Source: Bacteroides bouchesdurhonensis (lineage in GTDB: Bacteria; Bacteroidota; Bacteroidia; Bacteroidales; Bacteroidaceae). From it: a DNA stretch of 64,000 bases. Position 1 is the first letter of the stretch; each line of letters begins with the position of its first letter. Below the pieces are notes generated by a model, which was not told where the DNA came from, made no database searches, and saw only the letters and a list, made by a program, of their open reading frames with translations. Shown piece after piece: positions 54,411-63,750 of the stretch. The position numbers and the translations under genes were made by a program. The DNA lies in the NCBI RefSeq assembly GCF_900155865.1, contig NZ_LT707006.1, positions 4,194,577 to 4,258,576 of the forward strand, read 5' to 3'.

Positions 54411-54677
54411 TTATACAAAAAAATGATTATTAAAAACTACAAGAAATGCGGAGGCAATTAAAATAATTCTCACTATCACAACTGGCACACGTAACCAATA
54501 TCGCTTAAATTTAAGCTCTCCAGTCAATAAGCATAATCCCAAGATTACATAAAGACCATAGTCATCTTGCTTGATAATTAATTTCCAAAGACTTGCAAGA
54601 GTCAATATAATTAAAATAATGACAACCAATTTTCTTATTATCTTTAAATATTTATCAGAATCGTCTGTGTTTTCCAT
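54411..54677 (-). CDS. small membrane protein, 88 aa
   Basis: From MENTDDSDKYLKIIRKLV, with three hydrophobic segments (VVIILIILTLASLW, YGLYVILGLCLLTG, VVIVRIILIASAFLVVF). No family recognised. A 9-codon longer start exists but has no better ribosome-binding region. It lies 29 bp before the rhamnosidase start on the same strand and is divergent from the DUF4419 genes. Probably a real small membrane protein. Confidence 0.5.
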   Translation of the reverse strand: MENTDDSDKYLKIIRKLVVIILIILTLASLWKLIIKQDDYGLYVILGLCLLTGELKFKRYWLRVPVVIVRIILIASAFLVVFNNHFFV

Positions 54678-54863
54678 ACTTTTCAAATTTATATTATACG
54701 ACAATTTTGAATAAATCTCTTTTCAATGAATATACCTTCAATACATCATCAAAAAAGATGAAAAGTGCATCAAAAGTGCCGTAAATTATCAATAATTGAT
54801 TAAATGAACAAGAATATCTGAAAATATTCCTGCTTTTATATTCAATTATATTCATAATAATAT

Positions 54864-54871
54864 TATATTTG
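54864..54871 (+). promoter_or_regulatory. -7 promoter element for the first DUF4419 gene
   Basis: tatatttg matches TAnnTTTG, 66 bp before the ATG. The -33 element is not clear. The surrounding DNA is extremely AT-rich. Confidence 0.5.
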
Positions 54872-54937
54872 TAAAACATCACTATAAATAATGCTACTTT
54901 ATAACCGGAAGTCTAATACAAATAAAAAATTACTATT

Positions 54938-56377
54938 ATGAGAACACTACTAGTCAATATTTTAATTCTTTGTTGTACTACCAGTACGTATGCTCAAAAT
55001 GGAATTACTTTTGAAGTTGAGAAACTTTCAAAACCTGCAAGCTTACTCCCGACAATATCTGATGAAACTCTTTACCGAAAAATAATATTATCCGATGCCG
55101 GTATAGACGCTCGCTCTGTAGCAGTAAATAACAAATACCCTTATAACATTATCGCAAAAAATGAAACTCCCGATAATTTAGTAGATGCCGGCAATAGTGC
55201 TTTTTTTAAGGGTATGCACCTTGCCTATGCAGAACATAGGCCTTTTATCCTATCTCCAGATATGATATGGTTGCTAATCAGTCAAGGATTTGCACAACAT
55301 ATCAATGCAAATAAAGAAGAAATGAGAAGCTATCTTGTCGATTTCTCAGGCAAGCAATCTTTAATCGCACAATCAAAGAAGTCACTGAATGATTCGACTC
55401 TTGTATGGGAAGAGATTTTCTCTCAATTTACCGAACAAATAAAGAAAAATGTCAAAGGCAACTTGGTTGAATTGCTAACCTGCAATTTCTCAACAACAAC
55501 TTCATTAGAGAAAACCGCTTCTGAGATAACAATCATGGAAACAATGAAGCCCTATTTCGAGTTTATTGTTATATACATTGTTTGTGGAATCCCGGAAATT
55601 ACTCTTGAAGGAACGCCGGAAGACTGGGAAAAGGTATTAACCAAAGCCAGAGAACTAAAAGAATATAAACTTGAATGGTGGATTTCTGAACTAGAACCGG
55701 TTTTAGAGGAATTTGTAAAAGCCTCAAAAGGGAAAGTTAACAAAGAATTCTGGCGTAATATGTTTAAATATCATTCTAAGGGATGCGGAAATCCAGAAAT
55801 AATTGACGGATGGATTGTTAAATTCTTCCCTTATGATAAATATGGAATAAGGAATGATTTAAAGCAAATTAAAGGAGGAGATAGCCTGCCTAACGAATTT
55901 GTAAAAGTCGATGTGAAATTCCTAGAAGTAGGTCATAACTTAACCGAAGAAACTGAATTGGAAGTTTGGTCAGGTTTTATAGGTCTGAAACAGAATAAGG
56001 ATAATTTTGCTTTAAGACCTCAAATGGGTTGGATGGTCAGAAAGAAAGAGACTCAAAATACCGAATTAGTACGTAAATTAAAGACAAATGCTCAAGATAA
56101 AAGTTCTACTCCTGGTAGCGGTATTTGTCTAAGAGTGAAAAAATTCCCTCCCGTTGTATTATCTGAACTTCTAAGAATCTCAGAAAACAGAATTGAGAAA
56201 TTTACAATAAACAGATTAGAATTACAGTTTGTTGATGATATCAATATACCGGACGAACTATCTAAAGTTAATATTAAAGAATTAGTATTATCCGGAAAAA
56301 TAAGTATTACAGGAAAGATGCGTATTAAAAAGCTGTTCCCTAACACTAAACTCACTATAAACGGGGACAGATGGTAA
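54938..56377 (+). CDS. DUF4419 protein with signal peptide
   Basis: 479 aa. Signal peptide LLVNILILCCTTSTYAQ, then the DUF4419 region with HLAYAEHRPFILSPDMIWLL then ISQGFAQHINANKEEMR, LLTCNFSTTTSLEKTASEIT, and IPEITLEGTPEDWEKVLTKA. The domain has no established function; it is known from fungi and bacteria. The exported form is unusual in that nothing else in the region suggests a partner. A 565-aa paralogue follows after 160 bp and is similar from about residue 15 of this protein on, so the two are a tandem duplication. Confidence 0.85.
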   Translation: MRTLLVNILILCCTTSTYAQNGITFEVEKLSKPASLLPTISDETLYRKIILSDAGIDARSVAVNNKYPYNIIAKNETPDNLVDAGNSAFFKGMHLAYAEHRPFILSPDMIWLLISQGFAQHINANKEEMRSYLVDFSGKQSLIAQSKKSLNDSTLVWEEIFSQFTEQIKKNVKGNLVELLTCNFSTTTSLEKTASEITIMETMKPYFEFIVIYIVCGIPEITLEGTPEDWEKVLTKARELKEYKLEWWISELEPVLEEFVKASKGKVNKEFWRNMFKYHSKGCGNPEIIDGWIVKFFPYDKYGIRNDLKQIKGGDSLPNEFVKVDVKFLEVGHNLTEETELEVWSGFIGLKQNKDNFALRPQMGWMVRKKETQNTELVRKLKTNAQDKSSTPGSGICLRVKKFPPVVLSELLRISENRIEKFTINRLELQFVDDINIPDELSKVNIKELVLSGKISITGKMRIKKLFPNTKLTINGDRW

Positions 56378-56539
56378 TGTTATATCACTTCAACTATACT
56401 AACAAAGATAAGAATAGAAATGATAAATCACAACGGATAGAAGAAAAATAAAAAAACTTTAGTCTGTTTATGGAATTTATGTGTATTCTGCATCTTTATA
56501 GTAAAAGTGAATTAATAATAACATTAAATACTTGTAGTT

Positions 56540-58237
56540 ATGAAAACAAATCAATTTAGAGTGTTCATGCTCATGCTGCTAATGGCAGTTATTTCTTTGG
56601 GAGAAGTAAGTGCACAGCTTATAGAAGTAAAAGGAACAGTTGTAGATAACAAGAATAATCCGTTGATAGGTTGTAATATAACCGTTAAGGGAACAAAAGA
56701 CGGGACTATTACAGATATCAAAGGAGCTTACTCTATTAAGATAGCTAAAGGTGGAATTTTATGTTTCTCATATATAGGTTATGAGACAATAGAGGTGACT
56801 GTTAAGTCTGAGAAAATAAATGTGGTGATGAAAGAATCTGCTACAGACGCTGTAACATACGCTCAAAAGGGGATTACTTTCAAGGTTGAAGAGCTTTCAA
56901 AGCCCGAGAAAATACTTAAGACAAAATCTTATGAGGAGATCTATCCCAGTCTCATACTATCTGATACCGGATTAACGCCATTTGAAGTGAAAGAGAAGAA
57001 TATAAATGTACCCTATAATATTCTTGCAAAAAGCAAAGCTCCCGATCAGCTGGTAAACTATGACTACAACTCATTCTTTTACGGCATGTATGAGGCTTAT
57101 TCAAATCACAGACCATTCATCTTATCCCCCGATATGATTTGGTTATTAATCAGTCAAGGATTTACAAGACATGTAAAAGCCAATCCGGAGTCTATGAGAA
57201 AGTTTTTTGTCGATTTCGTTGGAAAACTATCTTTAGTTGTAGAATCATATAAGCCCCTTAATGATCCGACTCTTGCATGGGAAGAAATTTTTCCTAAATT
57301 TACTGATCAGATCAGACAGCATACCGGAGATGAGTTAGTCGAATTATTATCCTGCAATTTTTCAACAACTACATCTGTAGAGAAAATCGCTTCCGAAATA
57401 ACCATCATGGAAGCAGTAAAACCTTACTTCGAATTTATCATCCTATATGTAGGATGTGGAATTCCAGAAATAACACTTGAAGGAACGCCGGAAGACTGGG
57501 AAAAGGTTCTAAACAAAGCCAAGGAATTAAAAAAGTACAATCTCAAATGGTGGATTTCCGAACTGGAACCTCTATTGCAGGAATTTGTAAAAGCCTCAAA
57601 AGGAGACATTAATAAAGAATTTTGGCAGAATATGTTCAAATATCATTCACAAAAGAAATATGGAGCTCCTAATATCATTGACGGATGGATAGTCAAGTTT
57701 TTCCCTTATGATAAAGACGATAAAAGAAATAATCTGAAACAGTTGGAGGGTGGCAAAAACCTACCTAACGAAATTGTGAAAGTTGATGTCAAGTTCCTAG
57801 AAGCAGACAAAGACTCTATTATAGAAACTGAATTAGAGTTCTGGTCCGGTTTTATTGGGTTGGAACAAAATACTGATAATTTTGCTCTAAGACCTCAGAT
57901 AGGTTGGATGGTCAGGAAAAAAGATATTAATGATAGCGGGCTAGAGAAAAAATTAAGACTTGATGCCCAAAGGGATAACTCCGGTTTTTATAATGGTATT
58001 TCACTCAAAGTAAAAGAGTTTCCTATTATTTTATTAAAGCTAGATAATATCAAAAACTTGCAACTCCAATTCAAAGATGAAATAGACATACCTGACGAAC
58101 TATCAAAGGTAAAAATTGGAAAATTAGATTTATCCGGAAAAATTACGCAAGAAGGAATAGAACGAATTAAAAAACTGTTCCCTACTACTATAATCAGAAT
58201 AAATGATACGATTGTACAGGGAAAATTATCTTGGTAA
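56540..58237 (+). CDS. CarboxypepD_reg-like - DUF4419 fusion protein
   Basis: 565 aa. Signal peptide (VFMLMLLMAVISLGEVSAQ), then a carboxypeptidase-regulatory-like domain (residues about 28-108: VKGTVVDNKNNPLIGCNITV, GTITDIKGAYSIKIAKG, SYIGYETIEV), the module usually found at the N-terminus of SusC proteins. From AQKGITFKVEELSKPEKIL onward it parallels the upstream DUF4419 protein to the end (DMIWLLISQGFTRHVKANPE; LSCNFSTTTSVEKIASEITI). Thus the tandem paralogues differ mainly by the added module. Likely periplasmic or surface-exposed. Function unknown. Confidence 0.85.
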   Translation: MKTNQFRVFMLMLLMAVISLGEVSAQLIEVKGTVVDNKNNPLIGCNITVKGTKDGTITDIKGAYSIKIAKGGILCFSYIGYETIEVTVKSEKINVVMKESATDAVTYAQKGITFKVEELSKPEKILKTKSYEEIYPSLILSDTGLTPFEVKEKNINVPYNILAKSKAPDQLVNYDYNSFFYGMYEAYSNHRPFILSPDMIWLLISQGFTRHVKANPESMRKFFVDFVGKLSLVVESYKPLNDPTLAWEEIFPKFTDQIRQHTGDELVELLSCNFSTTTSVEKIASEITIMEAVKPYFEFIILYVGCGIPEITLEGTPEDWEKVLNKAKELKKYNLKWWISELEPLLQEFVKASKGDINKEFWQNMFKYHSQKKYGAPNIIDGWIVKFFPYDKDDKRNNLKQLEGGKNLPNEIVKVDVKFLEADKDSIIETELEFWSGFIGLEQNTDNFALRPQIGWMVRKKDINDSGLEKKLRLDAQRDNSGFYNGISLKVKEFPIILLKLDNIKNLQLQFKDEIDIPDELSKVKIGKLDLSGKITQEGIERIKKLFPTTIIRINDTIVQGKLSW

Positions 58238-58345
58238 GTAGAGCTCCTTGTCGGCACTATTTAGTTTAAAACTAGTCTCTACTCATATAAAGTAAATGCC
58301 GAAAGTTTATTAAAAGAGAAGATGACCGGAATAAAATTTGTTCAA

Positions 58346-58379
58346 CGACACGTTTTGTCGCTTGCCTTCAATATCTTTG
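58346..58379 (+). promoter_or_regulatory. palindrome and -7 box upstream of the WYL regulator
   Basis: cgacacgttttgtcg (58346-58360) is a 5-bp inverted repeat around a 5-bp centre, placed 11 bp before tatctttg (58372-58379), an exact TAnnTTTG match. The palindrome lies where a repressor would block RNA polymerase, so autoregulation by the downstream WYL protein is plausible. Confidence 0.5.
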
Positions 58380-58407
58380 CCCATAATAAAATCAAATTTA
58401 TTCTAAT

Positions 58408-59319
58408 ATGGGGAAAAAACTGGAAGGATTACAGCGTATGCTGGTTATCATCAATAAACTGAAAGGACTTCAACGGTATGTACCCCGTGAAGAACTGGAA
58501 AATTATGTGGCTCACCGCATGGAAGAACGTGGCGAGACGCCTATAGACCTCAGAACACTGCAACGGGACTTTAATGCGATAGAAGAAATGTTCGGCATTC
58601 GCATCTGTTTTGACAAGAAACGAAACGGATATTATATCAATGAAGAGGATGACATGAAAATGGAACAATATGAAAGGCTTCTTCTCAATTTTGATATATT
58701 GAATGTTTTGGATACTTTCTCCGGTATTCATACTTATGTAATTGCAGAACATCATCGTCCATTAAATAACGAATACTTGCCACTTCTAATCAAGGCTATC
58801 AAATTCTCACATCCTATTACTTTTAAATATATGTATGTTCGGGAGAATGGAAAGGTCCGTGAAAAAGAAGTGCTTCCACACTATTTGAAAGAAGACCAAT
58901 ATAGATGGTACCTTCTTGCTTACGAAAAAAACATATTGAAAACTTTCAATGTGGACTGTATTATTGACCCTCAGATATTGTATGGAAAAACATTCAAGCG
59001 TAATATGGACATAGACATAAACAGCCTTTTTAAAGATTGTTATGGCATTTGGAACCAGACGAATATTCCTATAGAAGAGATCGAATTGAGTTATAGTCCT
59101 TTGGATGGCAGTTTCCTGAAGACTGTTCCATTGCATCATTCCCAAGAAATTATTGTAGATGATGAAAAAGAATTCCGGATCAGGCTACATCTCCGTATTA
59201 CCAATGATTTTGTGATGGCCCTACTTTCAAGAAGCCGCTCGCTGACAGTCATCAAACCTCTACATCTGAGGAAACAGGTGAAGACTGTTTATGAAGAGGC
59301 ACTGAGAAGAAACAGATGA
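58408..59319 (+). CDS. WYL-domain transcriptional regulator
   Basis: 303 aa. The N-terminal 90 residues form a winged-helix type region (LQRYVPREELENYVAHRM, DLRTLQRDFNAIEEMFGI). The WYL domain follows with HPITFKYMYVRENGKVREKE and YRWYLLAYEKNILKTF, and a WCX-like C-terminal part ends SLTVIKPLHLRKQVKTVYEE. WYL regulators sense ligands, often nucleic acid or nucleotides, and commonly control defence or DNA-repair genes. It precedes small genes and a glycosylase gene rather than a recognised defence operon. Confidence 0.88.
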   Translation: MGKKLEGLQRMLVIINKLKGLQRYVPREELENYVAHRMEERGETPIDLRTLQRDFNAIEEMFGIRICFDKKRNGYYINEEDDMKMEQYERLLLNFDILNVLDTFSGIHTYVIAEHHRPLNNEYLPLLIKAIKFSHPITFKYMYVRENGKVREKEVLPHYLKEDQYRWYLLAYEKNILKTFNVDCIIDPQILYGKTFKRNMDIDINSLFKDCYGIWNQTNIPIEEIELSYSPLDGSFLKTVPLHHSQEIIVDDEKEFRIRLHLRITNDFVMALLSRSRSLTVIKPLHLRKQVKTVYEEALRRNR

Positions 59320-59441
59320 CAGCGATTCGTTCCCTAAATAAAACCATCTAAAGATAAAAAAACTGAATAACAATTCTTACTGGAGCAAAAGTAATCTTAT
59401 GAAAGGCATAGGCACTCTTTGCGTCCTTATCATTTTTGGAT

Positions 59442-59606
59442 ATGACTGGAAAAATGCAGAATGCAGAATCTGGGGACTTGAACGATTGCAACACCTTCAA
59501 CGAACATCCGAATGAATATCTTGAAGACCTAGAAGATGAAGCCACTTATCCACCTGAAATCTATGATGCACTGATAAATGACTCAGAAGAGTTGATGACA
59601 GAATAA
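59442..59606 (+). CDS. small acidic protein, 54 aa
   Basis: MTGKMQNAESGDLNDCNTFN begins an acidic sequence ending YDALINDSEELMTE. No strong ribosome-binding site is visible and another frame overlaps its start, so it could be chance. It lies 25 bp before the 74-aa membrane gene and might be co-transcribed with it. No family recognised. Confidence 0.35.
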   Translation: MTGKMQNAESGDLNDCNTFNEHPNEYLEDLEDEATYPPEIYDALINDSEELMTE

Positions 59607-59631
59607 ATTAATTAACAAAAAACATAATAGT

Positions 59632-59856
59632 ATGAATCATTTCAAAACATCCCGTACAAAAGAAGCATTTCTATTTAAAGATGCGTTCATTCTTACCTTA
59701 TTTACAGTTATTTGTCCTATCTTGGGGATTCCTCTTTTATGGCTACTGCAAAGACAGAGCAATTGGTATTATCCCTTCTGCCTAACTGGCATTCTATTAT
59801 TCATTTGTTGGATTACTTTTGTGGAACAACATTTTGACATTGTATATAAACCATAG
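59632..59856 (+). CDS. small membrane protein, 74 aa
   Basis: Two hydrophobic helices (FILTLFTVICPILGIPLLWL and FCLTGILLFICWITFV) separated by a short QRQSNWYY loop, with a basic N-terminus (NHFKTSRTKEAF). A purine-rich stretch lies before the ATG. No family recognised. It is probably an inner-membrane hairpin protein. Confidence 0.5.
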   Translation: MNHFKTSRTKEAFLFKDAFILTLFTVICPILGIPLLWLLQRQSNWYYPFCLTGILLFICWITFVEQHFDIVYKP

Positions 59857-60033
59857 TTTTGTCAGAAGTGAACAACAATATCCACTTTGAGTTTAACAAT
59901 CCATAAACTTTTTGTAACTTCGCAAAGATACGACATGGCTGGTTAGAACATACACAGTTTATTGGAGAAAGCTTATAGAGAACGAAATTTACGACTGAAA
60001 TAATAGAACAATAATATTAACATATTACTGATT

Positions 60034-60762
60034 ATGAATGAATCACTAAAGAACAGAATACAATCATTGCAGCCTATTATTGACGAAAATTCCGAAATCC
60101 TAATATTAGGAACCATGCCTGGCAAAGAATCACTGGAAAGTGAAGAGTACTATGCTTCGCCCAATAACAGTTTTTGGAAAATAGTAAAGCAATTATTCAA
60201 TTCCAATAGGGAATTCAAAGATTACGAAGAGAAAATCTCATGTTTAAAAAAACACCATATTGCATTATGGGATACGCTACATACTTGCACACGGGAAAGC
60301 AGTTTAGATAGCGATATAAAAGAAGAAGAATATAATAACATTGACGGTTTGTTGGCTCGTTATCCCAAAATAAAAAAAATTGTATTTAATGGAAAGAAAG
60401 CTACAAACTATTACAAGCCCCAACTGCCATCTTGTATAGCTTGCTCTACCAGCAATGCTTTCGCTAAAAAGATAGAAGAAAAGATAAAGATTTGGGAATC
60501 CGCCCTAAACATTAAATATCAAAAAAATATTATGAAAAGTAAGAAAGAATTCAATTCAGAAGAAGTTTGCAAAATTAAAGAATTAATCAGACTAAAACTA
60601 CAAGCCTCTAATATCGAACAAAAAGGCATTAGAGCCAAGATTCGAAAAATTGGCTTCTTTTGGGAAGATTTTCATCCCAAAACAGAGAAAACGAAAGTGG
60701 AGTATAATGTTGAGAACTTTGAAAAATTGATAAAAGACGGATCTATTACTATTCGAGAATAG
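60034..60762 (+). CDS. Mug-type uracil/hypoxanthine-DNA glycosylase with C-terminal extension
   Basis: 242 aa. Residues 1 to about 160 match the G:T/U mismatch-specific/DNA-deoxyinosine glycosylase class of the UDG superfamily: ILILGTMPGKESLESEEYY, SPNNSFWKIV, and LWDTLHTCTRESSLDSD. The region IVFNGKKATNYY precedes the C-terminal catalytic-domain boundary. A further 80 residues (EVCKIKELIRLKLQASN; IRAKIRKIGFFWEDFHP; NFEKLIKDGSITI) are not part of that domain and resemble a small helical add-on seen in other Bacteroides proteins. It excises damaged bases from DNA. Confidence 0.8.
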   Translation: MNESLKNRIQSLQPIIDENSEILILGTMPGKESLESEEYYASPNNSFWKIVKQLFNSNREFKDYEEKISCLKKHHIALWDTLHTCTRESSLDSDIKEEEYNNIDGLLARYPKIKKIVFNGKKATNYYKPQLPSCIACSTSNAFAKKIEEKIKIWESALNIKYQKNIMKSKKEFNSEEVCKIKELIRLKLQASNIEQKGIRAKIRKIGFFWEDFHPKTEKTKVEYNVENFEKLIKDGSITIRE

Positions 60763-60884
60763 TACCTATTCAATATCAAATGGCACTATAAATATTTAAT
60801 ATGAATGTGAAATACGGATTTCATCCCTTACAAAACTGAACATCCATAATGTGTTGATCAATAAATTAAGTGAATATTTATTTC

Positions 60885-61037
60885 ATGATAACGCCAGAAG
60901 AACTAATACAAGATTTAATAGATTTTTATGGATATGAAGTTGATTTATCCTATGCTATCAACTACATAGACATGGTAGGTCAATATGCAGAAGTTGACAG
61001 TTTCCATCTATGGCTACAGGATTTGTCAATAACATAG
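60885..61037 (+). CDS. small hypothetical protein, 50 aa
   Basis: MITPEELIQDLIDFYGYEVD starts a short acidic, helical sequence ending FHLWLQDLSIT. No clear ribosome-binding region; it lies 120 bp after the glycosylase gene and is not obviously coupled to it. It could be the remnant of a longer protein. Not recognised. The next 200 bp up to the ssrA terminator hold nothing recognised. Confidence 0.35.
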   Translation: MITPEELIQDLIDFYGYEVDLSYAINYIDMVGQYAEVDSFHLWLQDLSIT

Positions 61038-61237
61038 CTCCAGAATAATGATTGAATGTCTGACCATTTACTTTATTGATTTCAAGATTGATAGAAAGCA
61101 AATTTCCTGATTAATATCTATATCTCTTCCAGCGGATTGAAGACCTTGTTTTGTAGTTTAATAAGTTAAAGTAGTATATACTTAAGGCTCCTTTTAATGG
61201 GGAATAGGATGGGGAAATAAAGAGATTAGTAAAAAGA

Positions 61238-61263
61238 AAAAGCTCTGATAATCAGAGCTTTTA
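61238..61263 (-). terminator. ssrA: intrinsic terminator of ssrA
   Basis: aaaagctctgat and atcagagctttt form a perfect inverted repeat separated by one base, with a T-run on the minus strand. It lies 13 bp beyond the mature 3' end of the tmRNA. Confidence 0.88.
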
Positions 61264-61275
61264 TTTGTATTTAAG

Positions 61276-61669
61276 TGGAGCTGGAGGGAATCGAACCCTC
61301 GTCCAAACGAGGAAATCATAAGCTTTCTACATGCTTATCTTTGCCTAAATTTTCGTGTTGGAACAGAACCAAAGCCATCAATTCCAACCTTATCCTCTAA
61401 AGTTTCATCAAAAGCACGAGGCTACTTTCGACTATCCCCGATGTAACTGCACCACTGGACCGGAATGCTTCGGAGCAACAGCTTCCGAGTGATGTCTCGT
61501 CCTGGCACCTAGTGCCTGGATTAAGCTAATCTACTATGATTCGATTAAGCAGCAAGAGCGTAATTAGTTTCGCCAGATAAAATTTTGATAACTGATATTT
61601 AAGTGGAAATTACCGACCCACTGCATGCTTACCTACCATTTCTGCCCGCTGTCAAATCCAGTCAACCCC
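61276..61669 (-). ncRNA. ssrA: transfer-messenger RNA (tmRNA)
   Basis: The 5' end (GGGGUUGACUGGAUUUGACA on the minus strand) pairs with CAGCUCC at the 3' end through G-U and Watson-Crick pairs to form the acceptor stem. The 3' part has GAGGGUUCGAUUCCCUCC, the T-arm and loop. The tag frame reads GETNYALAA then TAA at 61574-61545, the Bacteroides tag. The terminal CCA is not encoded: the DNA continues with ctt. tmRNA with SmpB rescues stalled ribosomes and marks the peptide for proteolysis. Any protein-like frame overlapping this stretch on the other strand is not real. Confidence 0.97.
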
Positions 61670-61718
61670 AGAATTCACTCGTACAGAATAGCGAGTTTCA
61701 GAACTCTTTCCGAGGGGA

Positions 61719-61726
61719 CAAAGATA
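61719..61726 (-). promoter_or_regulatory. -7 promoter element of ssrA
   Basis: On the minus strand this reads tatctttg, an exact TAnnTTTG match, 50 bp before the mature tmRNA 5' end, so a 5' leader would be removed by processing. The -33 element is not clear. The rest of the gap up to the lactonase gene holds only the promoter listed next. Confidence 0.7.
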
Positions 61727-61988
61727 GGAAATGTTTTCGGATTTACGATGAGCTATTAGCAAATATTATATTCATCAGGCTTTCATGAACTACTATTAGA
61801 ACTTTTTCGTACGAAAACAACTAACGAATCACATTCTTGCCGCAAGATATGATTAACGCTGAAGATATAATGAAGAAGTATACGTCAAATCACCCTATCA
61901 AGTTATCAGAATGAAATGAGAAAACAGCTAATAACGTTATTGGTAATAAATTAACTGCTTCTTGGAAAGATAACAGGAAAGATTACAT

Positions 61989-61996
61989 TATCTTTG
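61989..61996 (+). promoter_or_regulatory. -7 promoter element of the lactonase gene
   Basis: tatctttg is an exact TAnnTTTG match 112 bp before the ATG of the lactonase-fold lipoprotein. No TTTG at standard spacing was seen. The leader has no obvious structure. Confidence 0.5.
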
Positions 61997-62107
61997 TCTC
62001 GCAGAAGGATGTCAAAGTAACGTGGCAGAAACAACGAAGTTGGCATCGCAGAAGTAAAGTCCGTTACCCGAAACAAAAAAATAATAACCATTAAATATAC
62101 CAGTTTT

Positions 62108-63265
62108 ATGCTCAAAACACTTGCTACCATTTGTGTAATCGGTATGGCCGCCACAAGTTGCACGTCCAAAAGAACGCCCCGGCAGGAAAATTCGGAAGAG
62201 CTGAATCACGAACTGACGATGGTCGTAGGCACCTACACTACTGGAGATAGTAAAAGCAAAGGCATTTATAGTTTCCGTTTCAACGAAGATGACGGAACAG
62301 CAACTCCACTTAGCGAAGTAGCCATTGAAAATCCGTCTTACCTTACTCCATCGTCTGACGGTAAATTTATTTATGCAGTGAGCGAGTTCAATGATGAACG
62401 GGCTGCGGTAAATGCACTGGCTTTTGATAAAGAAAAAGGAACTTTCCGTCTCCTAAACACACAAAAGACAAAAGGCGAAGATCCTTGTTACCTCATCAGC
62501 AATGGTAAGAATGTGATAACAGCTAACTATAGTGGTGGAAGTATTTCAGTTTTCCCTATCAGCAAAGATGGCTCTCTCTTGCCTGCATCCGATGTTATAC
62601 AGTTTCAAGGTTCAGGAATAGATAAAGAACGTCAGGAAAAGCCTCATCTACATTGTGTCCGCATTACTCCTGACGGGAAATATCTGTTTGCTGATGATTT
62701 AGGAACAGATCAGATACACAAATTCATTATCCATCCTAATGCTGATTCTGAAAATAAAGAAGCCTTTTTAAAAGCAGGTGATCCGGCCTCTTTTCAAGTG
62801 TCTGACGGTTCAGGTCCCCGTCATCTGACTTTCTCACCGAACGGAAAATACGCATACCTTATTAACGAACTTTCAGGTACAGTTATCACTTTTCAATACA
62901 CTGACGGGATACTAAAAGAAACACAGGTAATTGCTGCAGATACGGTTGGAGCGAAAGGAAGTGCAGATATTCATATTAGTCCCGATGGGAAATTCCTATA
63001 TGCCAGCAATCGTTTGAAAGCAGACGGGATTGCAATTTTCAGTATTCATCCGAATGATGGAATATTAACAAAAGTGGGTTATCAACTAACGGGTATTCAT
63101 CCTCGGAATTTTATTATCACTCCTAACGGAAAGTTTCTGTTGGTTGCTTGCAGAGACAGCGATGTCATTCAAGTATACGAAAGGAATCCGGAAACAGGAA
63201 TGATTAAAAATATACATAAAGACATCAAAACAGATCGACCGGTTTGCCTGAAATTTATTCCATAA
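62108..63265 (+). CDS. lactonase-fold (6-phosphogluconolactonase-like) lipoprotein
   Basis: 385 aa. Signal peptide with lipobox Cys at position 18 (MAATSC), then a seven-bladed propeller of the lactonase family (Pgl/YbhE-like). Repeats include MVVGTYTTGDSKSKGIYSFR, ISNGKNVITANYSGGSISVF, HLHCVRITPDGKYLFADDLG, SGPRHLTFSPNGKYAYLIN and IHPRNFIITPNGKFLLVAC. Cytoplasmic members hydrolyse 6-phosphogluconolactone; the export signal makes a surface or periplasmic role likely here. Monocistronic. Confidence 0.88.
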   Translation: MLKTLATICVIGMAATSCTSKRTPRQENSEELNHELTMVVGTYTTGDSKSKGIYSFRFNEDDGTATPLSEVAIENPSYLTPSSDGKFIYAVSEFNDERAAVNALAFDKEKGTFRLLNTQKTKGEDPCYLISNGKNVITANYSGGSISVFPISKDGSLLPASDVIQFQGSGIDKERQEKPHLHCVRITPDGKYLFADDLGTDQIHKFIIHPNADSENKEAFLKAGDPASFQVSDGSGPRHLTFSPNGKYAYLINELSGTVITFQYTDGILKETQVIAADTVGAKGSADIHISPDGKFLYASNRLKADGIAIFSIHPNDGILTKVGYQLTGIHPRNFIITPNGKFLLVACRDSDVIQVYERNPETGMIKNIHKDIKTDRPVCLKFIP

Positions 63266-63307
63266 ACTGTAAAAGCGTCAAACTTAGTACATAGATAGCT
63301 CTACATA

Positions 63308-63429
63308 AGAAAAAACAGCATTTTCTCTATCAACCTATCACCGACATCCTGTACTCCCCTATTCATCGGACATACAAGTGGTGATAGGTTGAAAAAAGAT
63401 CTATCACCACATCTATCACCTATCACCAC
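63308..63429. repeat. left arm of a long imperfect inverted repeat
   Basis: About 120 bp reading from agaaaaaacagcattttctc through ctcccctattcatcggacat to ctatcacctatcaccact, nearly the reverse complement of 63751-63870. It contains several copies of the short motif ctatcacc. It starts about 40 bp after the lactonase stop. Differences between arms are scattered substitutions and one short indel. Confidence 0.88.
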
Positions 63430-63580
63430 TGATACTATAACAAATGACTAATCCCCTGAAGCATACATATCTTTTCTCTAGTATTAATAACCCCAATATA
63501 AAGTATTAATAGCTAACTAATAGGCAGATAATAGCTTCATATTAGGAATTAAATTGATTCAAATCTCAGAATAAGCATAC

Positions 63581-63704
63581 GAAACAAAGTGTTTATACGT
63601 TTTAAACAATATGTTCTCCTATATGAAACAAAGTGTTCTCCTATATGAAACAATGTGTTCAAAGGCTTAGAACAATGTGTTCAAAGGCTTGAAACAACAT
63701 GTGG
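63581..63704. repeat. 22-bp tandem repeats, five units and a partial sixth
   Basis: Units begin at 63581, 63603, 63625, 63647, 63669 and 63691 with an exact 22-bp period. Each opens near gaaacaaNgtgttc; two end tcctatat and two end aaaggctt, so the array is two related subfamilies. It lies midway between the arms of the long inverted repeat. There are no unique spacers, so it is not a CRISPR. Confidence 0.85.
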
Positions 63705-63750
63705 AGAAGAAACGAACCTCATCATTAATCTAGTATATTGGAAATAAATC

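Noticed and set aside
61603..61788. Plus-strand 61-codon frame across the start of ssrA
   Set aside because: It overlaps the tmRNA 5' domain and promoter; sequence conservation there is explained by the RNA.
63581..63704. Possible CRISPR array
   Set aside because: Units follow one another with a 22-bp period and no unique spacers, and no cas genes are in the window.
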